This document shows positions 1-11,423 of a DNA stretch of 64,000 nucleotides, one piece after another; position 1 is the stretch's first letter; every line of letters begins with the position of its first letter. The stretch covers positions 2,294,001 to 2,358,000 of the forward strand of contig CASHTG010000015.1 in the NCBI GenBank assembly GCA_949357655.1, given 5' to 3'. The stretch comes from Parascedosporium putredinis (taxonomy: Eukaryota > Ascomycota > Sordariomycetes > Microascales > Microascaceae). Under the pieces are notes generated by a model. It did no database searches and was not told the origin of the DNA. It saw only the letters and a program-made list of their open reading frames with translations. Position numbers and translations under genes: made by a program.

Positions 1-1182
1 GGATCTTCCCTGAAAAGAAGGCGCCCGCCCTACAAACTTGCCAACAATTACATGTAGTCTCCATTCAACTATCTCCTAAGACGGGAATATCAAGGCACAA
101 TCGAGAGGTAACCCCTGGTTATTTTGCTTTGAGGAAGGCTGCGAGTGCCAGATATTTCAAACTTCAAATATGAGTCAATCTCCTTGCACAAACTTCAATT
201 ACACTCAAATTACCCAGAGGCTGAAAATTAGACTTGAACCCTTCTTAAGAAGGTGCCTTCAACCTTCGAATGCTAAAGGCATCAATTGATTTCATACAGT
301 ACAATTCTCGGCAAGGGCTGCATACTTTTGTTATTCGGGGCAGGTGCCTCCCTGGTTGTTGGGAGTGTCTGCGCCAGGTCTGTTACGGACCCTGTGCTTT
401 CAAGCCCCGCCTTCTGTTTGCCCCTCCTCCCGTCGTCATCATCTGGAACATGACATGGAAACCCCCACCCCCACCCAGGTTCCACTTCTGGTAGGTGCAA
501 CCCCGCACCGCGCCAGGCCCTTCCCCAGGACCAGCTCACGGAGCTCTAGCGTCAAGTGGGTGCGTGAGTGCGTGGGTGCCACATGCAAGTGAACCGCCCA
601 CAATCCTCATCCCAGGCCCGGGTTCAACCTTCCCCGCATTCCTCCTCAGCTTTCCTCCCCATCAATTGTTCCATACCGCCTTGTCCAACCTGCACGCGGA
701 GCTTGACTGGTTTCCGTTGGGTGCCGAGCTACTCACCACTGTCCGCATCACCTGGTCTTTAACCATCCCCTCACAACTTTCTAACCCATTCATCTTCTTT
801 CTACCCTACAATTTACAGAATTACCTGTATCTCTGGCATTGTATGCTTCTTAGTGGCTGATCCACGATCTGCCAACACTTGTGCTCTCGATCCCTTGAGA
901 CCCACCCATACCACCAGGGGCTCCTATGCGTTGTTCGCTGTGAATGCAGCAACGCCTTTGCCAATCCCCCTTCCTCAGCATAATCGGTTGTGGCTACGTG
1001 ACTCCGACTCGGATATCGAGATTGACATCCCTCCGGTCCTGGCGACCTTTTCCCGCCTTAAACACGGCATCTATCGTTGCCGTTATTACTCCCGGCCATC
1101 AGCTAGTCAGTGACTAGTTTAGTAGAAACCGTCAGCCCCCACCTCACGGCCTTGAAAAGTTGCCCAAGTCGCGATTCGAATA
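1..1182. other. Upstream region of the alpha-mannosidase gene
   Basis: There is no gene I can support here. Pyrimidine-rich stretches at about 600-840 and the lack of a conserved reading frame fit the promoter and 5' UTR of the plus-strand gene that starts at 1183. The open frame at 853-1113 shows no recognisable domain and is probably fortuitous. Confidence 0.5.
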
Positions 1183-4100
1183 ATGGGTGGCGGCGAAGAT
1201 TCCACGAGCAAGAGCTCATACCCTGTCCTGGCTGCTCATCCCAAGGGCCAGTGGATCACCAACCTTTACCGCGACCGAATCGGACAGTTTACGGGCGGTG
1301 GGCAATATCAAAATGAGAACCTCCGTTCGTGAGTGCTAGTCGCTTAGTATATGCACATATATGCCGTTTTTCGTTGCTAATCAAGGATTCCCTATTATAT
1401 AGCATGCTGCATGAGGCCGAGGTCTCGGGCGAACCCCACGTAAAGATATCCGTCTGGCATGCCCCAGATCTTACCCGTCCTACCTTTAAAGACGCAACAT
1501 CGCACACGTTCGAGAAAACCTCGGTTGGCCAATCTTTCGGGCCGTCCTGGTCTACCCATTGGTTCAAAGTCGCACTTACTGTGCCTGATGACCTGCATGA
1601 CAAGGAGCACCTCGAGCTTCACTGGGACGCTAACAACGAGGGTATGGTCTGGTCTGAGGATGGGCGCCCTCTCCAAGGCCTCACGGGAAGTGGTGAACGT
1701 GTTGAGTGGATTCTCCCCAACGATTTCCGTGACGGCAAAGAACACATCATCTACATTGAGATGGCGTGCAACGGCATGTTTGGTTGCGCACCCGGTGGTG
1801 ACTCTATCCAGCCGCCGGATCCCAACAAGAGGTATCAACTTTCCAAGGCTTCCATTGTAGCTGTGAATTTGCAAGCCCGTGCCCTTCACATCGATATCTG
1901 GATCATCGGTGATGCCGCGCGAGAACTCCCGGATAACTCTCCTGGAAAGCATCGCGCCCTCGACGCTGCCACGAGGATCCTCAATACCTTTGTTAAAGGT
2001 GACAAAGAATCCATTGTCAGGTGCCGAAAGATAGCGCAAGAGTGCCTCGGAAAGCATGTTGACTCGCCCAAAGTGTACGAGAATGGGCTCCCGCCTGATG
2101 TGTTGGGCGTCGGCCACTGCCACATTGACAGCTGCTGGCTTTGGCCCTGGGCCGAAACAAAGCGCAAGGTAGCGAGGTCGTGGTCCAACCAGTGCGATCT
2201 CATGGATCGCTATCCCGAACTCCATTTCGCTTGCTCCCAAGCTCAGCAGTACAAGTGGCTCAAGCAAGACTACCCATATGTATTCGACCGCGTGAAGGAA
2301 AAGGTGCACAAGGGCCAGTTCCACCCCATCGGTGGCAGCTGGGTGGAACATGACACGAACATGCCGAGCGGAGAGTCCCTGGCTCGCCAGTTCCTCTACG
2401 GTCAGCGCTTCTTTGAGAGCAATTTTGGGGAGAGGTGCAGGACCTTTTGGCTCCCAGATACCTTTGGATATTCGAGCCAACTCCCTCAACTCTGTCGCCT
2501 TGCCGGAATGAACCGCTTCCTAACCCAAAAGCTTAGCTGGAACAACATCAACAAGTTCCCCCACACCACATTCAACTGGGTCTCCCTTGATGGATCTCAG
2601 GTTGTTTGTCATATGCCCCCGGCCGAAACGTACACAGCATCGGCGCATTTCGGAGACGTCAGGCGCAGTATGACCCAGCACAAGTCCATGGGTCAAGACA
2701 CCAGCTCGCTCTTGGTCTTTGGCAAGGGCGATGGCGGCGGCGGCCCGACCTGGGAGCACATTGAGAAGCTACGCCGCTGCCGCGGTATCACAGACAACCT
2801 TTCTCTCGGGCAGACGGAGCTACCCCGCGTGCACATGGGGAATTCGGCCGAAGACTTCTTCGATAAGCTCGAGGCCAAGGCTGACGACTTTGTGACCTGG
2901 TACGGCGAGCTGTACTTTGAACTTCATCGTGGCACGTACACCACCCAAGCCAACAACAAAAAATACAACAGGTTGGCTGAAGCCATGCTGAGGGACCTTG
3001 AGGGTCTTGCAACGCAAGCCTCCCTCCAAGACAAAGCATACAAGTATCCGAAGAAGGACATCGATGATATGTGGGAGGCGGTGCTTCTCTGCCAATTCCA
3101 CGATTGCCTCCCTGGGAGCTCGATCGAGATGTGCTATGATGATTCGGACGAGGTTAGTAATACTGTGATTTCCTTTCCTGTGGGCGTAGTAGTCCCGTAG
3201 ACTAATAGGGGTGCCCTAAAATATAGCTGTACGCCAAGGTATTCAAGACCGGCGAGGCCATCTTCAAGGACATTTTCCGCGTCCTCGGCGTTGCCCGCGG
3301 CGCGCCAGACGCCGCTAACCATCCAGTCGCCTTGAATACCCTCCCTTGGCATCGCAAGGAGCTAGTTCAGGTCTCGGAGAGTGAAGTCGGTGTCGCGTGC
3401 GGCTCGGGCCAACTCATTGCGGTTAAGAACTTCAAGACCACTGCGGGCGAGGAGGCGGTCACCGTTGAGGAAGTCTCCAAGGGCGTCTTCGTTCTCCAGA
3501 ACGATCAGCTCAAGGTTACCGTGGAAAGCGGCTGCATAACGTCTCTCTATGATCGCGTGAATGAGCGGGAGGTGATTGAAAAGGGGCAGAGGGCCAACAA
3601 GTTCCTCATCTTTGACGACAAGCCGCTCTATTGGCAAGCGTGGGATGTGGAAGTGTACCACCTCGACACCGCCAAGCCTCTACCTTGCGGAGAGACTCGC
3701 ATCTCGGAGAGGAAGCCGCACCGCGTCAGCGTCGTGACCAAAGTCAAGATTAGCGAGGAAAGCTCCTTGGTGTCTACGATCAGCCTCTCGGCAGCCCTCA
3801 AGGGAGCCCAGTCATGGGTGGAGTGCCAGGCGGATGTGGACTGGCATGAGAAGATGAAGTTCCTCAAGGTCGAGTTCCCCGTAGAGGTGCGCAATACCGA
3901 GGCATCCTACGAGACGGCATTTGGCATCACTAGACGCCCCACGCACTACAACACAACCTGGGACATGGCCAAGTTTGAAGTCTGCTGCCACCGTTTCGCT
4001 GACTTGTCTGAGCCCGCATACGGAGTCTCTATTCTCAACGACAGCAAGTACGGTTTCTCCACCTGCGGTAACCTGATGAGGCTGTCACTGCTCCGTGCGC

Positions 4101-4594
4101 CTAAGGCACCTGATGGCAATGCGGACATGGGCACCCACTCAATCAAGTGGGCCATTCTACCCCATGCCGGCGCTCTTGGTCCGTCTACAGTCAAGGCCGC
4201 GTTTGCCTTTAACAGTCCATTGAAGGCCCTAAAGGCACCCAAGGAGAGGATCGAGACTCTAGTTGGAAAGCGCCCTGTCACCCTTAATGGAGACGAGTCG
4301 TTGATCCTAGACACGGTCAAGCGAGGCGAGGATGACAAGGATGTGGGCCGGGGCGACCTTCCGAGAAGAAAAGGACGAAGCGTCGTGATCCGCGTGTACG
4401 AGAGTCTTGGAAGCCGAAGCCGTGCCGTGGTCGAGACGAGCTGGAACGTCGGAAAGGTATACAAGTCGAACATTTTGGAGGATGACCTAGAGCAGGTGGA
4501 GATGGAGAGCGCTGGCAAGTTCAAGATAACCCTTCGCCCGTTCGAGGTGGCCACATACCGCCTCGAGATTCGGGATGATGGCGGCGAGCTTTGA
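1183..4594 (+). CDS. ams1: Alpha-mannosidase, GH38 family (Ams1-type)
   Basis: This gene encodes a class II alpha-mannosidase that trims alpha-linked mannose from free oligosaccharides; in yeast, Ams1 is delivered from cytosol to vacuole. There are three exons: 1183-1328, 1403-3152 and 3227-4594. All join in frame to give 1087 residues, close to yeast Ams1 (about 1083). Introns start GTGAGT and GTTAGT and end TAG. GH38 landmarks are visible: the zinc-binding GHCHIDSCWLWP near residue 287, FWLPDTFGYSSQ with the nucleophile Asp near 400, FGKGDGGGG, and QFHDCLPGSSIE near 614. There is no signal peptide, as expected for Ams1, which reaches the vacuole by the Cvt route. The start at 1183 is preferred because exon 1 reads MGGGEDSTSKSSYPVLAAHP and leads cleanly into exon 2. 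No frameshift is seen. Family assignment is firm; vacuolar location is inferred from yeast. Confidence 0.95.
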
Positions 4595-5494
4595 GACAAG
4601 TAGGTGCACGGCAACATGGCAGGGGACAAAGGACGTCCAACGACGAGCGGCGCTTGCGATATGTGTCAGTGTCCTAAGTTTGTTTTGAAGTTTTTCTTTT
4701 TCTTTTCTTTTCGCATTTCATTTCCTCTTGGTGCGCTGGGGCACAGCTCCCTTTCTCTTGCGTTCATTCACCCTCACTCAGCCTCTCCCTCTTCCCTCAC
4801 TCTCAGAACTGAACAGTCTATTGTGCGGCCGGATATCCCATCCTCTTATATGGCCAAGGCCGGTGCTGAAGCGGGATGGCCAAAGTTTGGCTCTTAAATC
4901 AGCCTGCAGGTATCGTCATACAATAACAACAGCGATTCCACAGCATTGGACTATGTATTGATTCTGTTCTTGGCGTCTGCCATCTAAAATTGTATGTCAC
5001 ACATAGCGTATAACAGAACTATTGAAGCAAGTAATGAGCTCCTTCAGTGTGACGGGCCCTGTTTCCTAAATGATGACGAGTACCGAGGTAGACTTGTTAA
5101 GAACAAGAGACTACCCACCTGAAATCCCTCAATTTTTGGCCCTTCTTCTTTTCCTTTTCTCTTTTTAAGAGGTAGCATATTGATACAAAATCGTCCGTAG
5201 CATGGGAGATCAAGTAACGGCAAAAGCTAAAAGAAGGACAAGCCAAGCAAAAGGGAGAGGGAAAAAACCAAAACAAAGACGCCGGAGAGGTCCCAGATCA
5301 TAGTCATCGCCATTCTGTACAAGGTGGGAGAGGGAAAGATAGAGAGAACGAAGGCGTATCTTGGCCCGGCAGGTAGCATGCATGCATATGCCTCGACCGA
5401 CAATAACGTCTAGCAAACGGAGGCGGTGGGAGGGGTAAAAGGAAGAAAGCCAGGATTGACGACAGTTCCAGTGCCAACTCGCGTCCCGGCCATT
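4595..5494. other. Convergent 3' flanks of ams1 and the kinase gene
   Basis: This stretch lies between the stops of two convergent genes. It is pyrimidine-rich just after ams1 (4680-4710) and contains ACCGAGGTAG near 5083, a motif that recurs elsewhere in the window. Long open frames on the opposite strand at 5410-6050 are shadows of the GC-rich kinase exon. No gene is supported. Confidence 0.45.
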
Positions 5495-6976
5495 TTACGC
5501 ATCGGAATCCTGGGGCAGCTCCTCGATGACGGTCTCCACCAATTCGATGAGTTCGTCAATGTCTGGCCTCTCGCTGGGCTCGACAGTGAGGCACTTTCGG
5601 ACAATCTGGCGGACGGGCTCGCTGATGCGGGTGTCGGAACCGGGTTTGTTGGCGGCGGGATCGGCGGCCTGGTTGGTGGGAGCGCGGCGGAGGCCGGCGC
5701 CGGCGGGGTTGCCCTCGTCGGGGAAGCGCCAGTCGCCGCCGAGGACGCAGAGGGAGAGGGTACCGCCGGTTTCGTCGGAGCGCATCTCAAAGGGGGACTT
5801 GCCGACGAGGCAGGCGAAGAGGGTGCAGCCGAGGGACCAGATGTCGACCTTTGTGTCGATGACGGTGCCGGTGCGGACGTCGAAGAGCTCGGGGGCGCGG
5901 TAGGGCATGGTGCAGTGCTCGGCGGCGGTGTCTTGGGTGGCGATGGCGAGAGAGTGCGAGGTGATGGGGATGGGGGAGGCGGCGACGGAGCCGAGGTCCA
6001 TGAGGATGGGGTTGGATCCCGAGTCGTCAATCATGATGTTTCCTATTGTTGATTTTTTTGGGTCAGTTCTGGCTGGGGATTGTCCTTTGGTTTCTTCCCT
6101 CTTCTTCTTCTTTTTTTCGCTTGCCCCTATAGGAATCGGATTGGGACACGACACAACTTACCAGGCTTGATATCGCGGTGGGCGTAGGATTTTATGTTGC
6201 CGGCGGCGGCCAGGCCCTCTCCCGCCATGAGCGGCCTCTCCTGCTCCGACTCGTGCTCCTCATCCGCCATACTAGCGGCCATGCTCGAGTTCCTCTGGCC
6301 GCCCTTGCCCTTATTCCGGCCGGCTCCGTTGGCGTGGCCGCTCTGGGTGTCTCCGTCGCCCATCTCCATCCTCTCCATGGCGATGGGGGCGGGGTCGTAC
6401 TTGTGCATGGACCGGAGGGCGCGGCACACGCCGAGGAACAGGACCATGAGCTTGCGCTCGGGGAAGCGGGCGTTGTTGACGACGTTGGCGTTGATCATGT
6501 CCTGCAGGTTGCCTCTCCGGTAGTAGGGCAGCAGGACGTAGACGGTTTTGGAGGCCTCGTCGGCGGAGGAGCCGCCCCGGTCAGTCGCGATGGAGTAGTC
6601 CACCATGTGGATGATGCCCGGGGCGTGGGGGAACAGGCGGTACGCCTCCACCTCCCTCATCGCGGTGGCGACGGACTCGGCGCCGAACGGGCAGCGAATC
6701 TTTTTAGCGCAAACGTTTCCGAAGTGCTTGTGTCTTGTACGAGGTAGACGTAGGAGAAGCCACCCTGGAAAAAGGAAAAGGGGAGCACGAGAGTTAGCCC
6801 TATGGACGGAGCGTGGGAGTGGAGGAGAGGGAGACAAAGGGGAGGGGGCAACGAACCTCGCCAAGCAGCCGTAGGATTTTGAAACTCCGGCCATTGATCT
6901 TGAGGGTCGGCGAGCCCGGAAAGCAATTGAGGCAGTTGCCTAGGGAGTAGATGAGGTCTTGTATCATGTTTGCCAT
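5495..6976 (-). CDS. env7: Env7/STK16-like serine/threonine protein kinase (apparent frameshift)
   Basis: The predicted product is a kinase of the NAK/STK16 group; yeast Env7 is a palmitoylated vacuolar-membrane kinase that restrains vacuole fusion. Minus-strand exons are 6857-6976, 6162-6764 and 5495-6042. The order of motifs is: an N-terminal LGNCLNCF with two Cys that could be lipidated, the glycine loop LLGEGGFSYVYLVQD across the first splice junction, the ATP-lysine region FALKK, catalytic loop YAHRDIKPGN (split by intron 2), LMDLGS in place of DFG (usual for this group), and MPYRAPELF. A long low-complexity insert follows the alphaE region (RMEMGDGDTQSG..), before HRD. The frame slips by -1 at a five-base T run (A on the coding strand) at 6701-6705, immediately at the ATP-lysine. 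Six A residues would restore a continuous kinase, and the phase of intron 2 agrees with that. I read it as a sequencing error, not a pseudogene. Confidence 0.88.
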
Positions 6977-8731
6977 TTTGACTCAACAAGGGTGGGGGTC
7001 GAGTCGGACGGCTTCGTCGAGGGCTCGTTTAGATCTAGCAGCCGGTCCCGTTTTTGGAACCTCTCGGCGTTCGTAGGTTTCGGCGGAAGCGAGTGTTGCA
7101 AGCGCGCCCGCTGTCTTCTTCGGCTCCTTCTCTTCGTTTGCTTTTGTCGCCTTCGCTCTCAATGTGCTCTCGGGGATCTCTAGTCGTGAGTGTGGTGGCC
7201 GAATGCTACGTACGACCCGCTAAGCGTGCTGGCTGGAGTGCAAACGGGTAGGGTCGACTGAGGAATTCGCGAAATATGTCAATGGACTAATTGGCGTTCC
7301 GTGACAGCCGTGCTCGAGACTGGGCGGCGAACAGGTCGAGGTTGTGTGGAGTTTATGACAATCAACTGGAATGGCTGGTGCTCGAAGGATTTTGCGATTC
7401 AAGAGTGTAGTGCCTCGCTCAATTCTTACTGCTGCGCCTCGGTCAATTTGTCGTGTCAAGAAGGAGGAGCGAGCTGATGTGGTCAACTTACGACTGAATG
7501 TGACTTCTTGCTGATGAAGCTCAGCTGTCTTCGTCTCAGGGCGTTTGAGCGTCCCAATTAGTCCATGCACGTATTCAGCCAGGCCCATAATAAATTCCAG
7601 TCCAGCAGCATCAATAGCACTGGACAGCGCAGCAAGCGCAGGCATATAAGTCAACGCGCCACCCCACAACTTGTTATTAGGTAAGCTAGTCTTGGCTTGG
7701 CGATGGCCGTCTGATAGAGAGAGAGTACGACAAGTGGACTTCGCAGTCCAAGCTGCAATTGATCCGTCCTAGTAAGCACTGCCCGGCTTAGCCGTGCCCA
7801 GTCCAGCCTTCTGTCAATTGATATTGGACGAGCTTTGTTATCCAGCGAGCAGAGGAGAAGCAGTGGGAAATGCTATTATCAGTGCGTCAATGGCGCGGCG
7901 ATGGATCAATCCACTGACAGTGCATCAAGATCATTGATCTTCTTGGTATCTCTCGTGCTAGTTATTACGGCTCACATCTGTTTTAGCATCCCTGCTGAGA
8001 AAAAGAACATGAAGCAAAAAGAGGGCGAGCTTGAGGGAGCGAAAATTGACTTGGTCCAGTCTCTAATTACAATCGTACTATGTATGCGCATACTTCGTGA
8101 GAGAAAGAAAGAAAAACAAGAAGAAATAGAATATCACTCTCTATCCGCCCCCTTTCCCTGTCCTCTCGCTGTCTTACTTTCGTAGCTTTTGCCCCGTTTA
8201 CTTCAGCTCAGGGATGGCGTGTCTAACCCTAGGCCTCGCCTATCTCGTTGCAGACGCACGATTACGTCTACGCAGCGCAGGAGCGAGAAAAAAGAACAAG
8301 GACAGAGAGAGAGAAAGAGAGAAAGAGAGAGAGAGAGGGGCGTTGGAACAAGGGCAAAGAAATATACTGGCCACAAAATACCGAAACGTAAAACACGCCT
8401 GCGCCATTCGAGGGGAACAATGTAAAAACACCAGTGGTATCATCGCTAGGAAATGCTTCATCCCCCGGCCGTACGCTCACAGATGGGCAAGAGCACCGCA
8501 TCCTCATTGCCCTACACATTTCCCAAACCCTATCATGCGTTCATCACCCGTCAAAACCAGACCCCGAATCAACGTCTCGGGTCTCTCCTTGAGAGGAAAA
8601 AAGAAAGGTAAAGGAAGAAGGAGGAAAAGAAAAGGCGAGGACAGAAGCTGACTATCGGTCGTTATATCGTACACTCTATCGTCCCGTGCCCTCAAATCGT
8701 CGAATCAAGGAAATCCTCTTCCTTTCCGTCC
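6977..8731. other. Intergenic, kinase promoter and CLIP gene 3' flank
   Basis: No gene is supported. The stretch separates two minus-strand genes: the kinase promoter lies to the left and the 3' region of the CAP-Gly gene to the right. It includes a purine simple repeat at 8303-8339. Open frames here (for example 7220-7669) have no recognisable domain. Confidence 0.45.
8303..8339. repeat. GA-rich simple repeat
   Basis: A polypurine tract made of GAGA and GAAAGA units lies in the 3' flank of the CAP-Gly gene. It is a simple repeat with no coding content. Confidence 0.85.
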
Positions 8732-11423
8732 TTAGAAAGCGTCTTCGAACGGGCAATCGACGCTGTCGTGACCGTCTCGCTCGCAAATGGCACACCACTT
8801 GCTTTCATCGATGACTCCACTCTCCTTTCCGGCGACAGGCCCAGATTCCATAAGGTTGGGCAAGGGTCGCACAACTGGAGCTGAAGCCGGAGCAGGGGCC
8901 GGTGTTGGTGTCGGCATCGTAGGCGTCACCCTGACACGGGCCGAAGAAAGAGGCGCGGGCTTGAAATCCGTGTTGCCGTTCATGACGGTCGGCTTAAGCC
9001 CTTGACTGGCCGCACGTGGTGGCGACGGGGAAGGTCGCTGGTCTTGGCACCTTCCGGCCCAAACATGTTGGTGCAGGTGAGGATATCGTGACCGCCCGTC
9101 TCGCAAATCTCGCACCAGAGGGTGCTGTTCTCCGTCGCTGTCGAGTATGTATCGCTCTCGGGCATCGTGTCCAGAGTATGGGCTCGCTTGTGACCATTTG
9201 TCGCCTCGGGAGACCGGGCTCCCTGGTTGCGCGCTAGGATCACTGTGTCTCGGGAGTCTCGCAGCGATGACCGGCGGGCGCTAACCACCGTCATCGCGCT
9301 CTGGCGATGATTCTGTATGCTGTTGGACCGACGCAGAGTGTCTACTTCGCGCTCCAGTTCCTCCTCACGTCCCGTCTTCTCTTCGAGAACAGCCCGGAGA
9401 TCCGCCACGTCCCGCTCGAGCTTCTCTCGCAGTCGGCGAGACTCGGGTGATTCGCCCGCCTCCGTTGGCGCCGAGTCACGGCTGAGCGAGTGTATAATGG
9501 CCTTGAGCCCGCGAATCTCGTCTTCCTTTTGCTCTAGTTCCTTGGATTTGTCGTTCCCCCGTTGATGCCCTGTGTGGTCTTGTTGTTGGACCCCGCAGCT
9601 GCCTTTTCACGCTCGCGCCGCAGTTCCGCTCTCGTCCTCTCCACCTCTCCCCGAAGGAACTCGACCTCGCCGCGTGCTTCCGCTTCGCCCCTCCGAGCGT
9701 CTTCGAGGCCTTCTTCGAGATCCTGGACGAGGTCCTCGAGTTGCTTTAGTTGCGACGCTACGGATTCGACATCCTCCAACCTCGACGTGAGGTCCTGGAT
9801 CTCCTGCATCATCTCCTTCTTTTGAGCCTCATACACCCGAACTGTTTCCGTGCTGGCCATCTCGAGGGCATCAATGGTGCTGCGGAAATCCGCGCGGTGA
9901 GAGTCAAATTCGGAGGTAAGCATCGCAATTTTGTCATTCTTCTCGCGCAAGAGACCTCGTAGTTGCGCCGCGTCCTTATCGTCGTCCGGACCGGGACCGC
10001 CGAACCGCGGGCCTCCCGGCTGATCCATAAGCCCTTGGAGTTCCGTAAGGGTGCTTTCCATCTCCGACAAAGTAGCCGTCTGATCCCTGAGTTGTTTGTC
10101 GCGATCATCAAGTTGGGCGCGAAGACGCTCCAACTCGTCATCATTGTTTGCCCTCGAAGCCGGCCGCATCTTGGCCGTGAAGGAAGAAATAGATCCGATG
10201 CTCCCATTTGTCTTGGCCTGGCTGATGCTGGTGGGGGTGGCATCATCGTCGTCGAAACCAAGCGCAGAAACGCTTCGAGGGCCCACACTAGCTTTGGGGT
10301 CCCCCTCCCGTAGCCGAGTCGCTTGGCAGGGTCTCCAGCCGTGCCACGCACGCTCTGTGCAAACCGAGGTGTTGTCGGGCTCACATAGCGAGAGTTTGCA
10401 TTATTAGCCTTGCTGGGGCTAGTGCTCATTGAGGGTCGAGGACCCGGCGTCATCTGAAGGCGTCGGACGGGCGATTCTGGCCGTGGGAGCGACGCGCGGG
10501 GCGGCTTTTTGCCGTACGGGCTTGGGGCGCGGCCAGGGCCGACAGATTGAGAAAATTTGGGGAGAGAGGGGTTGGCGGTGTATAGTTGGTAGAATTCTGG
10601 GTTCCAATCTTGAGACCGCCGGAAAAGCCGGTCGGGGTGGCGGGTATCGAGGTCGCGCCGTCGCGCCGGGATGCCTTGGACACGGCGAGGAAGATCCCAG
10701 CTCCGGGGATTGATGTCGTGAAATAGGAGATACTGCGTTGCTATTAGCGTCTAGGTTTCTTCCTGACCATCACGGGGAAATGCATAAGCTTCCAGACAGA
10801 GGCGACATAGAGTCACGCTGGGCCACCGTCTTCGGGGTGCCATAGGCGACGAACACATGGCAGCCATGGCCCAAGCAGGCCAAGATGTATAAGAACAAGA
10901 CAAGAAAAAGAACCAAAAGGAGCAACAACATACCCATCAACGTCTCCGTTATTTTTCCTCGAGCCGCAAATTCTGGGTTCAGCTCGACACCGGCGAACAC
11001 GCCCTTCTTCCCCTGGACCGCGCCGACGAAGCGTACGGTGCCAAACATGTTACCAGGCACCTCAACCGCATCGCCGATGGCCAGGTCCTCCGCCATGAAG
11101 CGCCCGGGCGTGAGGGGAGGCATTATGGAATCGTTCAGGACAGTATCGTATCCGTACGATTCACTAGCATCGGGAATCGAAGCGAGAGAAGACTGGGTAA
11201 GCGTCGCCAACGACCCCTTGCGTGCAAGGCTTGGTCGCACGGCAACGCGCGAATGGGAATTGAACAAGGAGTTAAGATTCGGTGTCGATGCCGTCGCGAT
11301 ACCAGGCCCAAGACTGGAAGATTTCCGGAGCGTGCGATTGCGACTGCTTGGCTGTCTTACTGTGCCATAAATCGAAGCCTTGGACGCAGAAGTTGCAAAT
11401 GTTGTTGTGGTTGTGTATGCCAT
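8732..11423 (-). CDS. CLIP-170-type CAP-Gly microtubule plus-end protein (several frameshifts)
   Basis: This is a fungal CLIP-170 relative (Bik1/Tip1 type) that tracks microtubule plus ends. Exon 1 is 10934-11423; exon 2 starts at 10732 and runs to the stop at 8732. Domains in order are: a Ser/Thr-rich N terminus (MAYTTTTTFATSASKASIYG), a CAP-Gly domain with GDAVEVPGNMFGTVRFVG and GKKGVFAGVEL interrupted by the intron after GDVDG and resumed with ISYFTTSIPGAGIF, a Ser/Pro-rich linker, a long coiled coil (NNDDELERLRAQLDDRDKQL onward), and two C-terminal zinc knuckles, WCEICETGGHDILTC and WCAICERDGHDSVDC, both CX2CX4HX4C. The frame is broken by apparent -1 shifts at 10952-10956 (A5 on the coding strand), about 10531, 10296-10299, 9556-9560 (G5 coding) and about 9040. 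Restoring one base at each gives one continuous protein. The intron begins GTATGT. Confidence 0.88.

Noticed and set aside
853..1113. Small open frame upstream of ams1
   Set aside because: No recognisable domain; it lies in the expected 5' leader of ams1.
5410..6052. Long overlapping open frames on both strands over the kinase C-terminal exon
   Set aside because: They are frame shadows produced by GC-rich codons; only the minus-strand frame with HRD, DLG and APE motifs is supported.
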